Shown piece by piece: positions 21,641 to 34,007 of a stretch of 64,000 nt of DNA. Positions within the stretch are counted from its first letter, which is position 1; every line of letters starts with the position of its first letter. A program made the position numbers and the translations under genes. The stretch is taken from the NCBI GenBank assembly GCA_977017575.1, contig CDRNVI010000144.1, forward strand, positions 372,001-436,000. Direction: 5' to 3'. This DNA is from Paramoeba atlantica. Lineage: Eukaryota; Discosea. The notes under the pieces were generated by a model. The model searched no databases, was not told where the DNA came from, and saw only the letters and a list, made by a program, of their open reading frames with translations.

Positions 21641-22077
21641 AGTATGATTAAAGTTATTCTATCCCTTTTTCCACACTCTTGAGGAAATTTCAAGGTTTAG
21701 TGATTACAATTCAAGTGGTATACTTCTCCAAACCTCTCTCTTTTGATGGAACCTTGATAACACCTGTAGCCCTTTCTAAAAACCTCTATAATATATATTC
21801 TACTTCAATCCTAAGTGACAAGTTATGTGAAAATATGTTGGATAATGAAAAGAACAGAAAAAAAAGAAAAAAAAAAAAAAAAAGATATGTAATCTTTAAA
21901 GAAGGTAAACTTCCTCCAAGTGATGATGAAGATTAACTAACTATTCTAAGAATTAATTAATTTAAATATTATTAACCATGTCTATATTACCAATTGATAA
22001 AACCTAAACTATCTTTTCTATCTATATGATGGTTTTTTACCTTAATAAATTAATAGCATTTTCTGATGTTTAGTGGA
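21641..22077. other. Probable LINE 3' region, then AT-rich DNA
   Basis: Open on the plus strand at 21,679-21,933, ending GKLPPSDDED, with an A/G tract inside. It could be the tail of the LINE protein or its 3' region. From 21,940 the sequence is AT-rich and unassigned. Confidence 0.35.
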
Positions 22078-24231
22078 AAAAAAAAAAGAATAGAAGGCAG
22101 GAACTAGTTGCTATTCTTTTACAGATCTTGAGTTTTTCTTTATTTTGAAGCTTGTTTATATTCCAGGAGAGAACTTTCAAGTTAGGGAAACAAGAAAAAC
22201 ATTGAATTTGGAGTAAATTAAGAGGGTTAGATTTCAAAGAGAGGATTTGAAAATCACAAAGTCTCTCTTGGGGGAAAGGGAAGTTGAGGAAGGTGGGGGG
22301 AATAGGAAGTTGAGAAATTAGTTGGGACTTATTGACAACCATCAAAGGAGAGGGTTGAAGTTGAGCATCAAATCTCAGGGGGGGAGATTAAAGGAATCCA
22401 TACTTTTTGATATTTTGATTATTCTTTTTTTCTTTTTTTTTCTTTTTGTTCACCATCTTTCACTCTATCTTTTAGTATTTCTTTCTTTTTTTTTTAATTA
22501 ACTTCCAACTTAGAACTTTCTTTCAACTTTTTTCCTTTTTTTTCTGGTTTTTTCTTTTTTTTTTTTCCTTTTTTTCTTTAAACTTTTCCTCTTTTCCTTT
22601 TAAACAATAGAGAAGCTTTCCTAAGGGTCATTTGGGGATGATTTTAAGCTTCCATCAAGACTGGCATCCCAAGAACAAGAGGAAAAGGGAGAATCAGCAA
22701 TTTTTTGGCTATTGCCAGAATGAGAACCAAATGAAAAAGTTGAAAATTTATGTTCATCTAAATTACTAAAAAAGGTAATGTTTTTCTGATTTTGTAAGCC
22801 AGTAACAATGTTCTTTTTTTGGGTTATTTTTTTAGCTTGTGATTCAGGAACTCCATCAAGGACATCTTTGGAGAGAGGAACACTCTGGACACCAGTGAAG
22901 GAAGCAGGGGAAGGGACACCAGTGGAGGAAGAAGGGGAAGTGACATCAGTGGAAGGAGAAGGGGAGGGGACATCAGTGGAGGGAGAAGAGAAAAAAACAC
23001 CTCTAGAATTTCTCATCTTGTTATTTTTTTCCTTCCCTGCAAGAATGGTTTTGGAAATTATATTCAATTTTTTAGCTTCTAACATTTTGTTTGTATTGCC
23101 TTTCAATTTCTTTTTGCTTTGCCTCACTTTTTCTCTATCTTTATTGATTATTTCTCCTGTTTCTTCTGCTGATAATTGTCTTGGTCTTTTCTTGAATTTA
23201 GCTGTGTTTGAAGTAATAAATTGAACTGTTTCAATTAAAACTTATTGAAGCTTTTTGTTCAGTAATTCATATTTGCTATTTTCAAGGTTTGTAACTTTTT
23301 TTTTAGTTTTTTCATTCCCTGCTTCCACCTGAATTGGGTTGGAAGATCCCCCAGCCATGCTCAAGCTTTCTCACTCATACCAAAACTTATTTCCTCAATC
23401 TTTCCTCCTTTCAAAGGGATTTTCATTATAACTGACCCATCACTCTTCTCTTCTTCCTTGTTTTCTTCCTTACTATCAGTCTTTCTTCTTTTGATTATAA
23501 TTATATCTCCATCACCATCCTCTTCCCTTCTTTCCTGTTCATTCACTTCCCTCTTTTTTTGTTCATTCTTACCTTGTGTTTTAGAGCCTTTGCTCATTTC
23601 TTTCTTCTCACTCTCCATTTCAGCAATTTTATCTTTTTCCTTAAGGCACTGTTCTTTAGTTGATGTTTCTTTTTCATCAATAAATTTCATTTCTTCATAC
23701 TTCTTTGCATTTGTGATCATGATTTGGTCTTTCTCAAGACTAAAGCTTTGTTGCTCTTCTTCAAAAAGCTTGCTGATGGCATCCTCTCCTTGTTTCTGAA
23801 TAATCTCTACAGTGCAAGTAAGGCTTGCAAGATGGTTCACCCCACAGAGGGGGCACTCAATAAGGAGGTGGTATGGTTTGATTGGTGTTCAAATGGAACA
23901 CTTGGCTTTAATCAAAATATTGATTTGGATGAATTCTTTGGTCTTGGCAATAAAGCAAACTAGAGAGAGGGGAATGGATTTGTAGAAGATGATGATGCAG
24001 TCCTCAGAGACTTGTACCACTTCTTTGAGATTGAGAGAGGGAAGGTGGTTCTCTATTGAATAAATTGTAAATCCACTCATTCTCTGAAACTTGAAAAGAG
24101 AGTTTGATCTTGATCCCCCACAAATGGGCATCATGATTAACTCTCCAAATACAAGAACTCTTGAGTTGGTTGGTGATCAGGTTTTCTTTCTTTTTAATAA
24201 TAGATTGAATCATGAGGATATCCTCCTTCTT
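22078..24231 (-). mobile_element. LINE, ORF1 and start of ORF2 endonuclease, 3'-truncated
   Basis: Minus strand. ORF1 runs from about 24,231 to 22,620 with interruptions; it holds LIECPLCGVNHLASLTC near 23,835 (a Cys-Cys-His-Cys zinc knuckle-like motif), a Lys/Glu-rich coiled region (23,730-23,440) and Pro/Ser/Thr repeats of about nine residues (VPSPSPSTD type, 23,000-22,880). ORF2 starts near 22,345 and reaches VLSWNINKLQNKEKL, the first apurinic-endonuclease motif, before the copy ends at an A-run near 22,078. This copy has no SINEs and is therefore an empty-site reference for the LINE in the inverted arms. Confidence 0.8.
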
Positions 24232-24235
24232 CTAA

Positions 24236-24787
24236 AAAAAAAACCCTTAGAAATCATCTGAGGGTTCTTTTTTGCTGATATCTTCTCTTTTTCAAGTTTG
24301 CTGTGGTAGAAGACCACCCCACAGGGAGCTGAGCATATCTGCTGATAGTTCTCAACTTACTCTATCCAATTATATCTTCCAAAAGCTTTAATTTGTTTTT
24401 CAACAGAGTTGCTGGAGGAAATGCTAATTCAATACTACTATTTTTGAAAAAAGCAGTCTCAGATATGAACCAAATGATTGCTAAGCTTTGGGAGATGATT
24501 GATATTAAGAATGCCTCCTTTTCCACTCACCTTGCTACCAAACTCAACTTGTCTCTCATTAAAGGAGCCAGAGTATGCCCCCTCTCCCCAGTAGAAGCTT
24601 TTGCCTTCCCCAATGAGATTCCTACCTTCCCCAACTTCCTGAGAGCTATTGAAAGTCAAACCAACCTCAAGAGAAGTATTAGAGTGGAGGCAAGAACCAA
24701 ACACTATGCCATCCTTACCCACAAGGAGGAAGATAGCTTCATGATCCAATCTATTATTGAAGAGAAAGGAAACTAAAAAAAAAAAAA
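24236..24787 (+). mobile_element. LINE 5' head, partial (tandem unit 1)
   Basis: Starts AAAAAAAACCCTTAG, then the LINE leader with GTTTGCTGTGGTAGAAGACC, then the first part of ORF1 (NQMIAKLWEMIDIKNASF ... IQSIIEEKGN), where it stops in an A-run. This is a 5'-intact, 3'-truncated piece, the reverse of usual LINE truncation. Confidence 0.75.
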
Positions 24788-25756
24788 AACCCTTAGAAGT
24801 TATCTGAGGGTTCTTTTTTGCTATTATCTTCCCTTTCTCAAGTTTGCTGTGGTAGAAAACCACCCCACAGGAAGTTGAGCATATCTGCTGATAGCTCTCA
24901 ACTTACTCTATCCAATTATGTCCTCCAAAAGCTCTAACTTGTCCTTCAGCAGAATTGCTGGAGGAAACACTAATTCAACACCATTATTCCTGAAAAAAAC
25001 AGTTCCAGGTATGTGTGAGGATAGATGTGAGGAGGGGAGCAGAATCAACAGAGAAAACAAGAGAAAAGAAAGAGAAACAGAAACTTTGAATTAAAACCTT
25101 TATAAGAAGGATCCCCAGCCAACACTAACAGAACAAGAAAACAACAACAAAGAAACAAAAAAGCAAAAAGAAGAACAACAAAAGGAATCACAACTGAGAA
25201 AAGCACAGAATTGCTGAAACTCAACTTAAATCAGAATCCCAAGTCAACACAGCAACCAAAGAAGGAAGAAAGCAACAAAAGATGATAATAACAAAAGAAG
25301 AAAACAAAAAGCAAGCAAAGCAAGCCAAAAAATCACAAAGGAAAGCAGAAAGAAAGAGAGAGAGTAACAAGAAAGCAGAAAGAAGGCAGAAAGCAGCAAA
25401 GCAGCAAGAAAAAGGGGGCAAAATACAAACATGAAAATTGAATAAAAAGAGTACAAAAAATCTCATGATTTTAGCTAAAATTATAATAAAATGGCACATG
25501 GCTGTCTGTGAGGCTTAGAGCTCTCTGAAAGGACTAAAACTCATGATAAAAGGCATCAAGGAAGCTCAGGGAAGGCTCAAGGAGGCTCAAGGAAGCCTGG
25601 GGAAGCTCAGGGAAGATTCTAAAAACACTGAAAAGGCACTGAAAGGCACAACTTCTGTGTTGGAAGCAGGTCTCACTCCAACATATAAACCAAATGATTG
25701 CTAAGCTTTGGGAGATGATTGATATAAAGACTTTGAAAATCATACAGTAGACTTAA
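24788..25756 (+). mobile_element. LINE 5' head, partial (tandem unit 2), split by solo LTR
   Basis: The same leader (CCCTTAGAAGTTATCTGAGG) and ORF1 start, interrupted by the solo LTR at 25,014-25,683. After the LTR it continues AACCAAATGATTGCTAAGC, then jumps at about 25,726 from ORF1 sequence into TGAAAATCATACAGTAGAC, which belongs to ORF2 (compare 37,955), and ends in an A-run. Confidence 0.75.
25014..25683 (-). mobile_element. Solo LTR, gypsy-like family of the 42.4-kb element
   Basis: 670 bp, TGTGAGG...CCAACA on this strand, flanked by a 4-bp target duplication with one transition (TATG left, TATA right). It matches the LTR at 42,458-43,083, with CpGs of that copy replaced by TpG or CpA here (for example ACACGGAAG against ACACAGAAG). 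No internal region remains, so it is the product of LTR-LTR recombination. Mirror copy at 62,646-63,315. Confidence 0.85.
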
Positions 25757-26266
25757 AAAAAAAACCCTTAGGAATCATTTGAGGGTTCTTTTTTGCTGTT
25801 ATCTTCCCTTTCTCAAGTTTGCTGTGGTAGAAGACCACCCCACAGGGAGCTGAGCATATCTGCTGATAGCTCTCAACTTACTCTATCCAATTATGTTCTC
25901 CAAAAGCTCTAACCTGTCTTTCAACAGAGTTGCTGGAGGAAATGCTAATTCAACACCATTATTCCTGAAAAAAGCAGTCCCAGGTATGAACCAAACAATT
26001 GCCAAGCTTTGGGAAATGATTGATATTAAGAATGCCTCCCTGTCCACTTGCCTTGCTACCAAACTTAACCTGACTCTCATCAAAGGAGCCAGGGTATACC
26101 CCCTCTTCCCAGTAGGAGCTTTTGCCTTCCCCAATGAGATCTCTATCTTCTCCAACTTCCTGAGAGCTATTGAAAGCCAAACCAACCTCAAGGGAAGTAT
26201 TAGAGTGGAGGCAAGGGTCAAACACTATGCTATCCTTGCCCACAAAGAGGAGGATGTCTTCATGAT

Positions 26267-26794
26267 TGTCAAGTGGCGGGGTTTGGTGGAAGAAGATTGC
26301 TGAGAAAAGAAAAGAAAGGTGCAAACTTCATTCCATGGCGAGAGCTGGGAACGTGAGAAAAAACAAAGTCTCTCACGCATTTATTTACAAACAGGTTTCA
26401 AGCACATATTTAACAATGTGACACCAAGTGCAAAAACAGAGAAACACACACAAATAAAAGCACACGTAAGAGACACAAAGACACAACAAGTTTAAGGAAG
26501 GGAACAACAGATGACATCAGCACAAATAAATTCATGGGCTGAAAGATCAGAATATGGAGAATAAACTATGCAATCAAATTGGGTCTGAAATAGGGCAAAG
26601 GTATTCTTGAAGGCACAATTCAATGATTGATCAATATCTCAGTGTGTAGTTGTCAGATTCAGATGGAACTAGCGCCATTCGAAAGAGGAAGATGAGACGC
26701 TTCAGGATAGCACAACTCGTGATCATAGAATTCACAAATGATGTTCTCCATTAAGTCAAACATTCTTCAAACCAAGAATACTGATATTCTAACA
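26267..26794 (-). repeat. Copia 3' LTR (left arm)
   Basis: 528 bp, ends TG..CA; adjoins the polypurine tract AAAGGGAG (minus sense, 26,795-26,802). Differs from its partner LTR only by transitions. Confidence 0.95.
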
Positions 26795-29700
26795 CTCCCT
26801 TTCATCATGAAGTTAATTCGCAGAGCAACAGGGACGAATAAGATTATTCCGGTGAGGTGTAAACACATTGGGTCCAAGGGGTTTTGTAAAAATATTGGCA
26901 AGGTTATCTTTAGTGGGCACATAATCCAACTCAATCAAGCCATCTTGCAATGCTTTTCTTGTGTAATGATCAAAGGCTTCAATTTGCTTAGTTCTTTGGT
27001 TTACACGGGGAATCTTTGCAATAGCCATCGCAGGTTCAGAATTGGATTGGAGCAAGAAAGGTCTTTTGTACGGGATGCACAACTCAGAGAGAATGTTATC
27101 AACAAATTTCAATTCACAGGATGCTTCAGCAAGGGCATGGTATTCAGATTCACAACTGGACCAACAAACTTGAGGAGATTTCTTGGAACGCCAGGATATG
27201 GGAGAACCATTTGCAAAAATAGCAAAACCATAAGATGAGGATCTGTCTTCTGTAACATCTTGATGGCTTGAGTCAGCTTGGGCGGAAATCACAAGTTCTT
27301 TAGTCTCAGATTTGGATTTGGGAAACACCAATTCATAATCAGGATATTTGGCAAGATAACCGAGAATTCGTAGAGCAGCTTTGTCATGATCTTTAGTGTA
27401 GGTGTTCAAGAAGCAAGAGCATTGGGAAACAGCATATGAAATATCAGGACGAGTTTTCGTCAACCAAATTAGAGAACCAACAAGACTAGCATAGGGAAAA
27501 TCAGTCGGGGGTTCGTCAGGCTTAGGCATAGGCAGAACTTTACTCACAGCAGGAGTATCACTCTTTCTTATTTTGTGGCAGTCAAAACTCTCCAATAAAT
27601 TGTTGAGGAAGGCACACTGATTGAGAGAAATTTCTTTGTGATTTTGTTTCACACCACAACCAAGGAACCAGGAGCATTTTCCACTAGGCTTCCACTTGAA
27701 TCTTTCAATCAGTTTGGAGTAAATCTCTTCACGGAGCTTTGGACAAGTACAAACATCCAAATTATCATCAACAACAGTTGGGAATAAACAGAAGTTTCCA
27801 TCAGGTTCAACACGAATGTAGAGATTGGGATCAGCAGTCAGACAATGGAATTGCAGCTCTTCAATAAGAAATTTTCGAAAAGTCAGATTCCAACATTGTC
27901 CAGCAATTGGCACACCATAGAGAGCTTTGTTCAATCGACAGAGATATTCGGGATGTTCAGGATCTTCGAAACCTTCGGGTTGAGTGACATAATAAACAAT
28001 ATCGCCATCAGGAATGTCAGCTTGGATATAGGCACTTGGGACATCTCCAGAATTCACATCGAGGTCAAACATAGCAGCAATAGCAAATGTCAAATTGAGA
28101 GATTCAGTGGTTGCAGTTCCAGCATAATTATCTTCTTGGTCAAAATTGGGATCTTTCACAAGACTATGTTTTACATGAGAACCGTTTGCACAAAATCGAG
28201 CTTTGAACTTGGATATTACACCATTTTCAGTCTTAATTCGAAATCGCCACAGGCCTTGCATAATAATGTGTTTCTTTCCATCCTTGGGGAACTTCAGGGG
28301 AGGAGGCACCAATTCCCAAGTTTTATTTTCAATATGAGCATCATATTCTCTTTTGCAGGCTTGTTTCCATTCTTCTTTTTCATTTGAACGAGCGGCTTGC
28401 TTGTAGGATCGGGGGGTAACTTTGTCATTAACAACTTGGTCAGCATGGAAGGCATAGTCAAGGAAATCAAGATCTTTGTAACCACGGCCAGGTTCACCAA
28501 ACGTATTCCAAGGTATTTTCAGGGCACTGAACGCTTTTCCAATGGCACTATGTTGGTAGTCAGGGTCTTGGAAGCAAGCAGAGTGTCTTACTTCTTCAGC
28601 TGCATCATCAGATTCATTTGGTTCAGAGATGTTAATTTCATCATCAGGTTGAGATTGAGTAACAAGATTGAAATCAACTTCAGAATCAGTTTCAGAGTTG
28701 TATGTAGAGGAAGAGTAAGGAGATGCAGATTGGTCTGCAGGGTCATAAGGGTCAGGATCATGATCATCTGGTGGGTAATCGAACATTTCAAAATTATCAA
28801 GGTCAATCGGCAATTCAGGTTCATTTTCATCAGCAGAGTCATAATCAGTTCCTTCACTTTCTTCATCCTTCATATTTAATTCTGAAATTTGAGGGAGAAT
28901 TTCAGAATCAGGGGCTGCAGCAGCTTGAGCAGGATCAACAATTGGAGAAGAAGAGGAACTAGAAGAGGAGCAAGAGGAGCAAGAGGAAGATGGAGGTGTG
29001 TAAGAACCATTGCTCTGAGTAAAATCGGGAGGAGGCATACTGAGAAGCACCATCTCATCATCATCATCATCACTGTACACATCCGTACTGTGGGTTTTCT
29101 CATTCAAAGGAGTATGTTTTGAATGTAAGTTTACAGGAGCAGGAGTGGAATGGCCTATTTCGTTCTCCCTTTCAACATCAACAGGGTAATCATCATCAAT
29201 TACAATTTTGGCAGAATTGTCAGGATTCTCATGTACACAATCCACGGGATTTGTGTTCGTACTCAGAATGTCGTCACAGTCTGATAATTTCGAAAAATCA
29301 ATGAATTTTTCATTCAAATAAGTGTCAAAATAGTGTGGGATATTCCCTCTATCAATACGCTTCAACAGGTTCAAAACACCAAAAACATATTCATCAAATA
29401 CCACACTTGAACTTTCAAAAATAGTTTTCTTTACAGGGTCATACAAAATATAACCATTAATTTTTTCTGAGGGGCCAAGATAGATCGCAGGGCGCGCTTT
29501 AGGCATCAGTTTGGTTCTGTTCTTTCGGGGAATGTGCGCAAAAGCATGACAACCAAAAGGGCGAATCAACTCAATATTGGGTTTGCGACCATACAGCTTC
29601 TGGAAGGGGGAAATCTCTTCACCTTCTTTCACAATGTAGGAGCTCACAACACTTGCAAGTTTTTCAGCATAATCCCAAAATTGTTCAGGCAATCCAGCAT

Positions 29701-32366
29701 GGATTCAAATCGCTTGAGCAGTGTTCCATCGAGTCTCATTTGCACGTTCAGCAACACCATTTTCAGCAGAATCATCTCTACTAGAAAATCTGATATGAAT
29801 TCCTTTTTCAGTGCAATATTGTCCAATTTTCGTTGCAGGACTGACAAATTCCCAAGCACTGTCGCATTGAATGATTTTGACCTTCACATCTAATTGTCTT
29901 TGAAGCTTTGCAATCAGGTTGATCAGCACTTCGCCAGCATCACTCTTTTTCTTGAGGAATTCAGATAAATCCATCTTGGAGTAGTCTTCAACAACTGAGA
30001 GAGAGTATTTGTTCTTCTGATAAGAAAGTATATTTTTCTCGTGGTTGTCAATGTGCAACATTTCACCGAGTTTTTGTTTTGTTCTCGTACCAGGGGTATG
30101 ACTCTTCCTTTTCACTTTGGCCAACTCACAAGCAGTACAAACATTTTGATCCATTCTCAATCTGTGATATTGCAGGGGCAAACCATCAACCACACGAGCA
30201 TTAATAGTCCTTTTTAAACCAGAAAAATGACACAATCTATTATGCCAATATTTCCATTCTTTTTCACAGGTAGGACAGAGGGTTCTACAGATTCTTTTCT
30301 TGCGGAGAGGTTGAGATGAAGGAGCATCCTCAGGGGTTTCATTTTTTGGGTGAGTAACTTCTTCAGCAATATAAGATTGTTGATGGTTGGTTCGACTGGG
30401 TAAAGCCAAATAATACAAGCCATTGTTCTGTGGACCACTCAAAATCGTCTGGGAATTGCTCAAATTGATCTTCTTTTTTGTCACACGAATTTGGTCAGAA
30501 TCCAAAACAACAGAAGCATCCCAAGTTTCACACATGTGAGCCACAGAGAGAAGATTCATTTCACAATTGGGGACTACAGAGATGTCTTGAAGAGGTGGCA
30601 AATCAGGATGAATTGCCAAGTCACCTTGCATTGTAACAGGAATCAGATTGCCATTCGCTTGCTTGATGCTTATGGACATTGCGGGTGGAGTGTTTCTTGT
30701 TGTGAGATTTGGATCATTCACAATTGTGTTTGAACAAGCTGAATCAGCAAGAGCAGTTGCTCCATTTGATTGTTTTGCAACAAAAGCAGATTGAATCGAA
30801 GATTGAGAAGAAGAAACGAGAGCAGAAACGCAACAAGAGTAAACAGGAATATTGATTTTATTCATTTTTATCTTCCAAGCATTGATCTTTTGAACGAAAG
30901 CGTCGAAATTCACCTTGGCTTGTTGTCCCACAGCACTTTGGTTTGCTGGGTTTGTGTTGCAACCTTTCACAATGTGACTGGTGGCACCACAACGAAAACA
31001 GGCTTTAGCTGGAGGGGTGGGTGGATCTTCCCATCCAGGGTAATTTCGAAACTGGTTGCACGTTTGAGGAGAAGGAATTAGAGGACTACGGCGAGGAGGG
31101 CCATTTCCTTGTCTTCCTTGGCGAGGAGGGGCAACATTTCCTAGTTGATTAGGATTGGCAGCAGGGTTATTCTTCTTCCGAAAAGCAACATAAGCAGCGG
31201 CGTTCTCCTTGGTCTTCAAGGCTTGTTTCTTCTTGTTGGCGCTGGAGTGACTACCTTTGATTTCTTTTAACTCCAAGAAAGCACTCTCCACTGTCCACTC
31301 TCCCACTCTAAGCAATCCTCGAAAGGTTTCCCAACGTTGTTGCAGCATGGAATCTCGAATGTAACCCAATTTCTTGTTCATTGGTATCGGTTTCCCTTTC
31401 AACGCTTCAACGTGAAGAAATAACTCCTTCAGTCTCAACTCAAAACTAGAGATCATCTCATTTTCTCCGATACAACAATCCTCTAACTTACTTTTCACTT
31501 CTTTAACGTTGTGAACAATCACGGTACTCAGATTTAAGATCAATGTGTCCCAAATAATTTTTGGTGTTCTTCTCTTCAAATCGCTAAGATACTCCTTTGC
31601 TTGACCAACACAAGCCTTATTCAGTAAGTTTGTAAGATTCATTTGATTGTCCATATGGTCATCAAAATGTCTTTGGTTGATTTGCTGCTTGTACTCCAAT
31701 TTCTCTTTGTGTCTTGCCTCCAACTCCTTTCTTTCTGCCAAGAATCTTTTCTTCTCAGCTTCTTCCATTTTTTCTGTAATCTTCTCCAGCTCCTCCTCAA
31801 ACTTAATTAGAACAGGTTCACCTGTAGGAACTTTGTCAAGGAATAGATGATGAATGAGATTTTGGGTGCTGAGTCGAATGAGTGTCTCTTTTCGCCAGAG
31901 CATGAATTCAATGGTGGATTCACCTTTGAGTTCATTAATCTCGAGTGCACCCTTCCATGTCTTGTTCTTTGGTTCAAACTCTGGCCAATCTACTACTCTA
32001 TAATCATCTTCCATAGTTGAGGATGTGGCGAACATAAAAGAGCGAGAGAGAAAAGCGAGAAACAGTGACAGGAGGAAACGAGCGAGAAAAACCAAGAAAA
32101 CCACACAGAATCGTGAAAACACACGATTAAAACAAACAGAAAGACAGGCAAAAGGAACAAGAGAGCAAGAACAATAAAAAGAAATCGAGTGAAGTTGTTG
32201 AACAAATGAGAGAATGGGTGCGAATGAGCGAAAACAAAAACAAAAACGAAAAACAAAAAAACAGAAAATAAAACAAAAATAAAACAAAAAAATAAAACAA
32301 AGAAAGGTGTAAAACACTGAAGTTCTACTAATGACAAGATCAAGCAGAGAGCCTAGACTCTTAATC

Positions 32367-32894
32367 TGTCAAGTGGCGGGGTTTGGTGAAAGAAGATTGC
32401 TGAGAAAAGAAAAGAAAGGTGCAAACTTCATTCCATGGCGAGAGCCGGGAATGTGAGAAAAAACAAAGTCTCTCACACGTTTATTTACGAACAGGTTTCA
32501 AGCACATATTTAACAATGTGACACCAAGTGCAAAAACAGAGAAACACACACAAATAAAAGCACACGTAAGAGACACAAAGACACAACAAGTTTAAGGAAG
32601 GGAACAACAGATGACGTCAGCACAAATAAATTCATGGGCTGAAAGATCAGAATATAGAGAATAAACTATGCAATCAAATTGGGTCTGAAATAGGGCAAAG
32701 GTATTCTTGAAGGCACAATTCAATGATTGATCAATATCTCAGTGTGTAGTTGTCAGATTCAGATGGGACTAGCGCCATTTGAAAGAGGAAGATGAGGCGC
32801 TTCAGGATAGCACAACTCGTGATCATAGAATTCACAAATGATGTTCTCCATTAAGTCAAACATTCTTCAAACCAAGAATACTGATATTCTAACA
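32367..32894 (-). repeat. Copia 5' LTR (left arm)
   Basis: 528 bp; the target duplication ATGAT follows at 32,895-32,899 and the LINE ORF1 frame resumes there (IQSIIEEKGNLIINQLESS). Confidence 0.95.
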
Positions 32895-34007
32895 ATGATT
32901 CAATCTATTATTGAAGAGAAAGGAAACCTGATCATCAACCAACTTGAGAGTTCTTGTATTTGGAGAATCAATCATAATGCCCATTTGTGGGGGATCAAGA
33001 TCAAACTCCCTTACCAAGTCTCAGAGAATGAGTGGATTTACAATTTATTTAATGGAGAGGACCACCTTCCCTCTCTCAATTTTAAAGAAATGGTACAAGT
33101 CTCTGATGACTGCATCATCATCTTCTATAAGTCCATTCTCCTCTCTCTAGTCCACCTTATTGCCAAGACCAAAGGATTCATCCAAATCAACACCTTGATT
33201 AAAGCCAAGTGTTCCATTTGAATGCTTACCAAACCATACCACCTCCTTGTTGAGTGCTCCTTATATGGAGTAAACCATCTTGTGAGCCTTACTTGCACTA
33301 CAAAAATCATCTGGAAACAAGGTGAAGATGCTATTAGCAAGCTTTTTGAAGATGAGCAACAAAGCTTTAGTTTCAAGAAAGACCAAATCATGATCACAAA
33401 TGCAAAGAAGTATGAAAGAATGAAATTTATTTATGAAAAAGAAAAGCCAACTGAAGAATGGGTCCCTAAGAAAAAAGTTGAAATTGCTGGAATGGAGAGC
33501 AAGGAGGAAGGAATGAGCAATAGCTCTGAAATGGAAGGTAAGAATGAACAAGAAAAGAGGGAAGTGAATGAACAGGAAAGAAGGGAAGAGGATGGTGACA
33601 AAGATATAATTATGATCAAAGGGAAAGAAGTTGATAGTGAGGAAGAAAACAAGGAGGAGGGGAAGAGGGATGGATCAATCACAGTGAAAGTCCCCTTGGA
33701 AGGAGGAAAGATCAAAGAAATGAGTTTCAGTATGGGTGAGGAAGCTTGGGCATGGCTGGGGGATCTTCCAACCAAATTTAGGTAGAAGCAGAAAATGAAA
33801 GAACTCAAAAAAACAGTTACAAACCTCAAAAACAGGAAATATAAATTACTGAATGAAAAACTTCAACAAGTTTTGATTGAAATGGTTAAATTTATTGCTT
33901 CAAACACAGCTAAATTCAAGAAAAGACCAAGACAATTATTAGCTGAAGAAACAGGGAAAATAATCAATAAAGATAGGGAAAAAGTGAGGCAAAGCAAAAA
34001 GAAATTG

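Larger units (their letters stand above)
18585..21940 (+). mobile_element. LINE, 5'-truncated: reverse transcriptase plus RNase H
   Basis: Plus-strand ORF2 remnant. RT motifs seen: FFQTDFYKAYDYV (about 18,930-18,980, catalytic Asp), QQGCPISPLLF (about 19,135-19,170), and FMDDLGLLL (about 19,237, equivalent of F/YADD). A C-terminal RNase H follows: VFYDGSSCTDPHLGGANYA (about 20,810-20,860), NNVNEFKSCLLRLKSA (about 20,917), GDYM (about 20,993) and LNKHADAIATAV (about 21,128), so the D-E-D-D set is present. It starts inside RT, fused to the tandem repeat, and contains several stops and small indels, so it is dead. Two SINE-A copies interrupt it. RNase H places it among LINE clades that carry this domain (I/Tad/plant L1-like); the clade cannot be settled here. 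Confidence 0.85.
26267..32894 (-). mobile_element. Ty1/copia element, near whole (left arm)
   Basis: 6,628 bp, LTRs 26,267-26,794 and 32,367-32,894 (528 bp each, TGTTAGAATATC...TTGACA in the element's sense), target duplication ATGAT on both sides. The frame starts near ATG 32,035. Order in the minus sense: gag with zinc knuckle CFRCGATSHIVKGC (about 30,962-31,003); protease DSACS (about 30,740); integrase with a His-Cys finger (30,250-30,130) and acidic motifs IIQCDSAWEF and DDSAENGVAERAN; an acidic Ser/Asp-rich linker; reverse transcriptase (28,400-27,600, VVDDNLDV); RNase H (27,300-26,880, SWRSKKSPQVCW, CESEYHALAEA). Integrase before RT defines Ty1/copia. The gag-pol frame looks nearly whole, with about one break. 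LTRs differ at about 11 of 528 sites, so the insertion is fairly recent. It sits inside LINE ORF1. Confidence 0.95.

Noticed and set aside
27845-28879. Open frames of 160-180 codons on the plus strand inside the left copia (and mirrors in the right arm)
   Set aside because: They lie antisense to the pol frame and show no family; shadows of the real coding strand.
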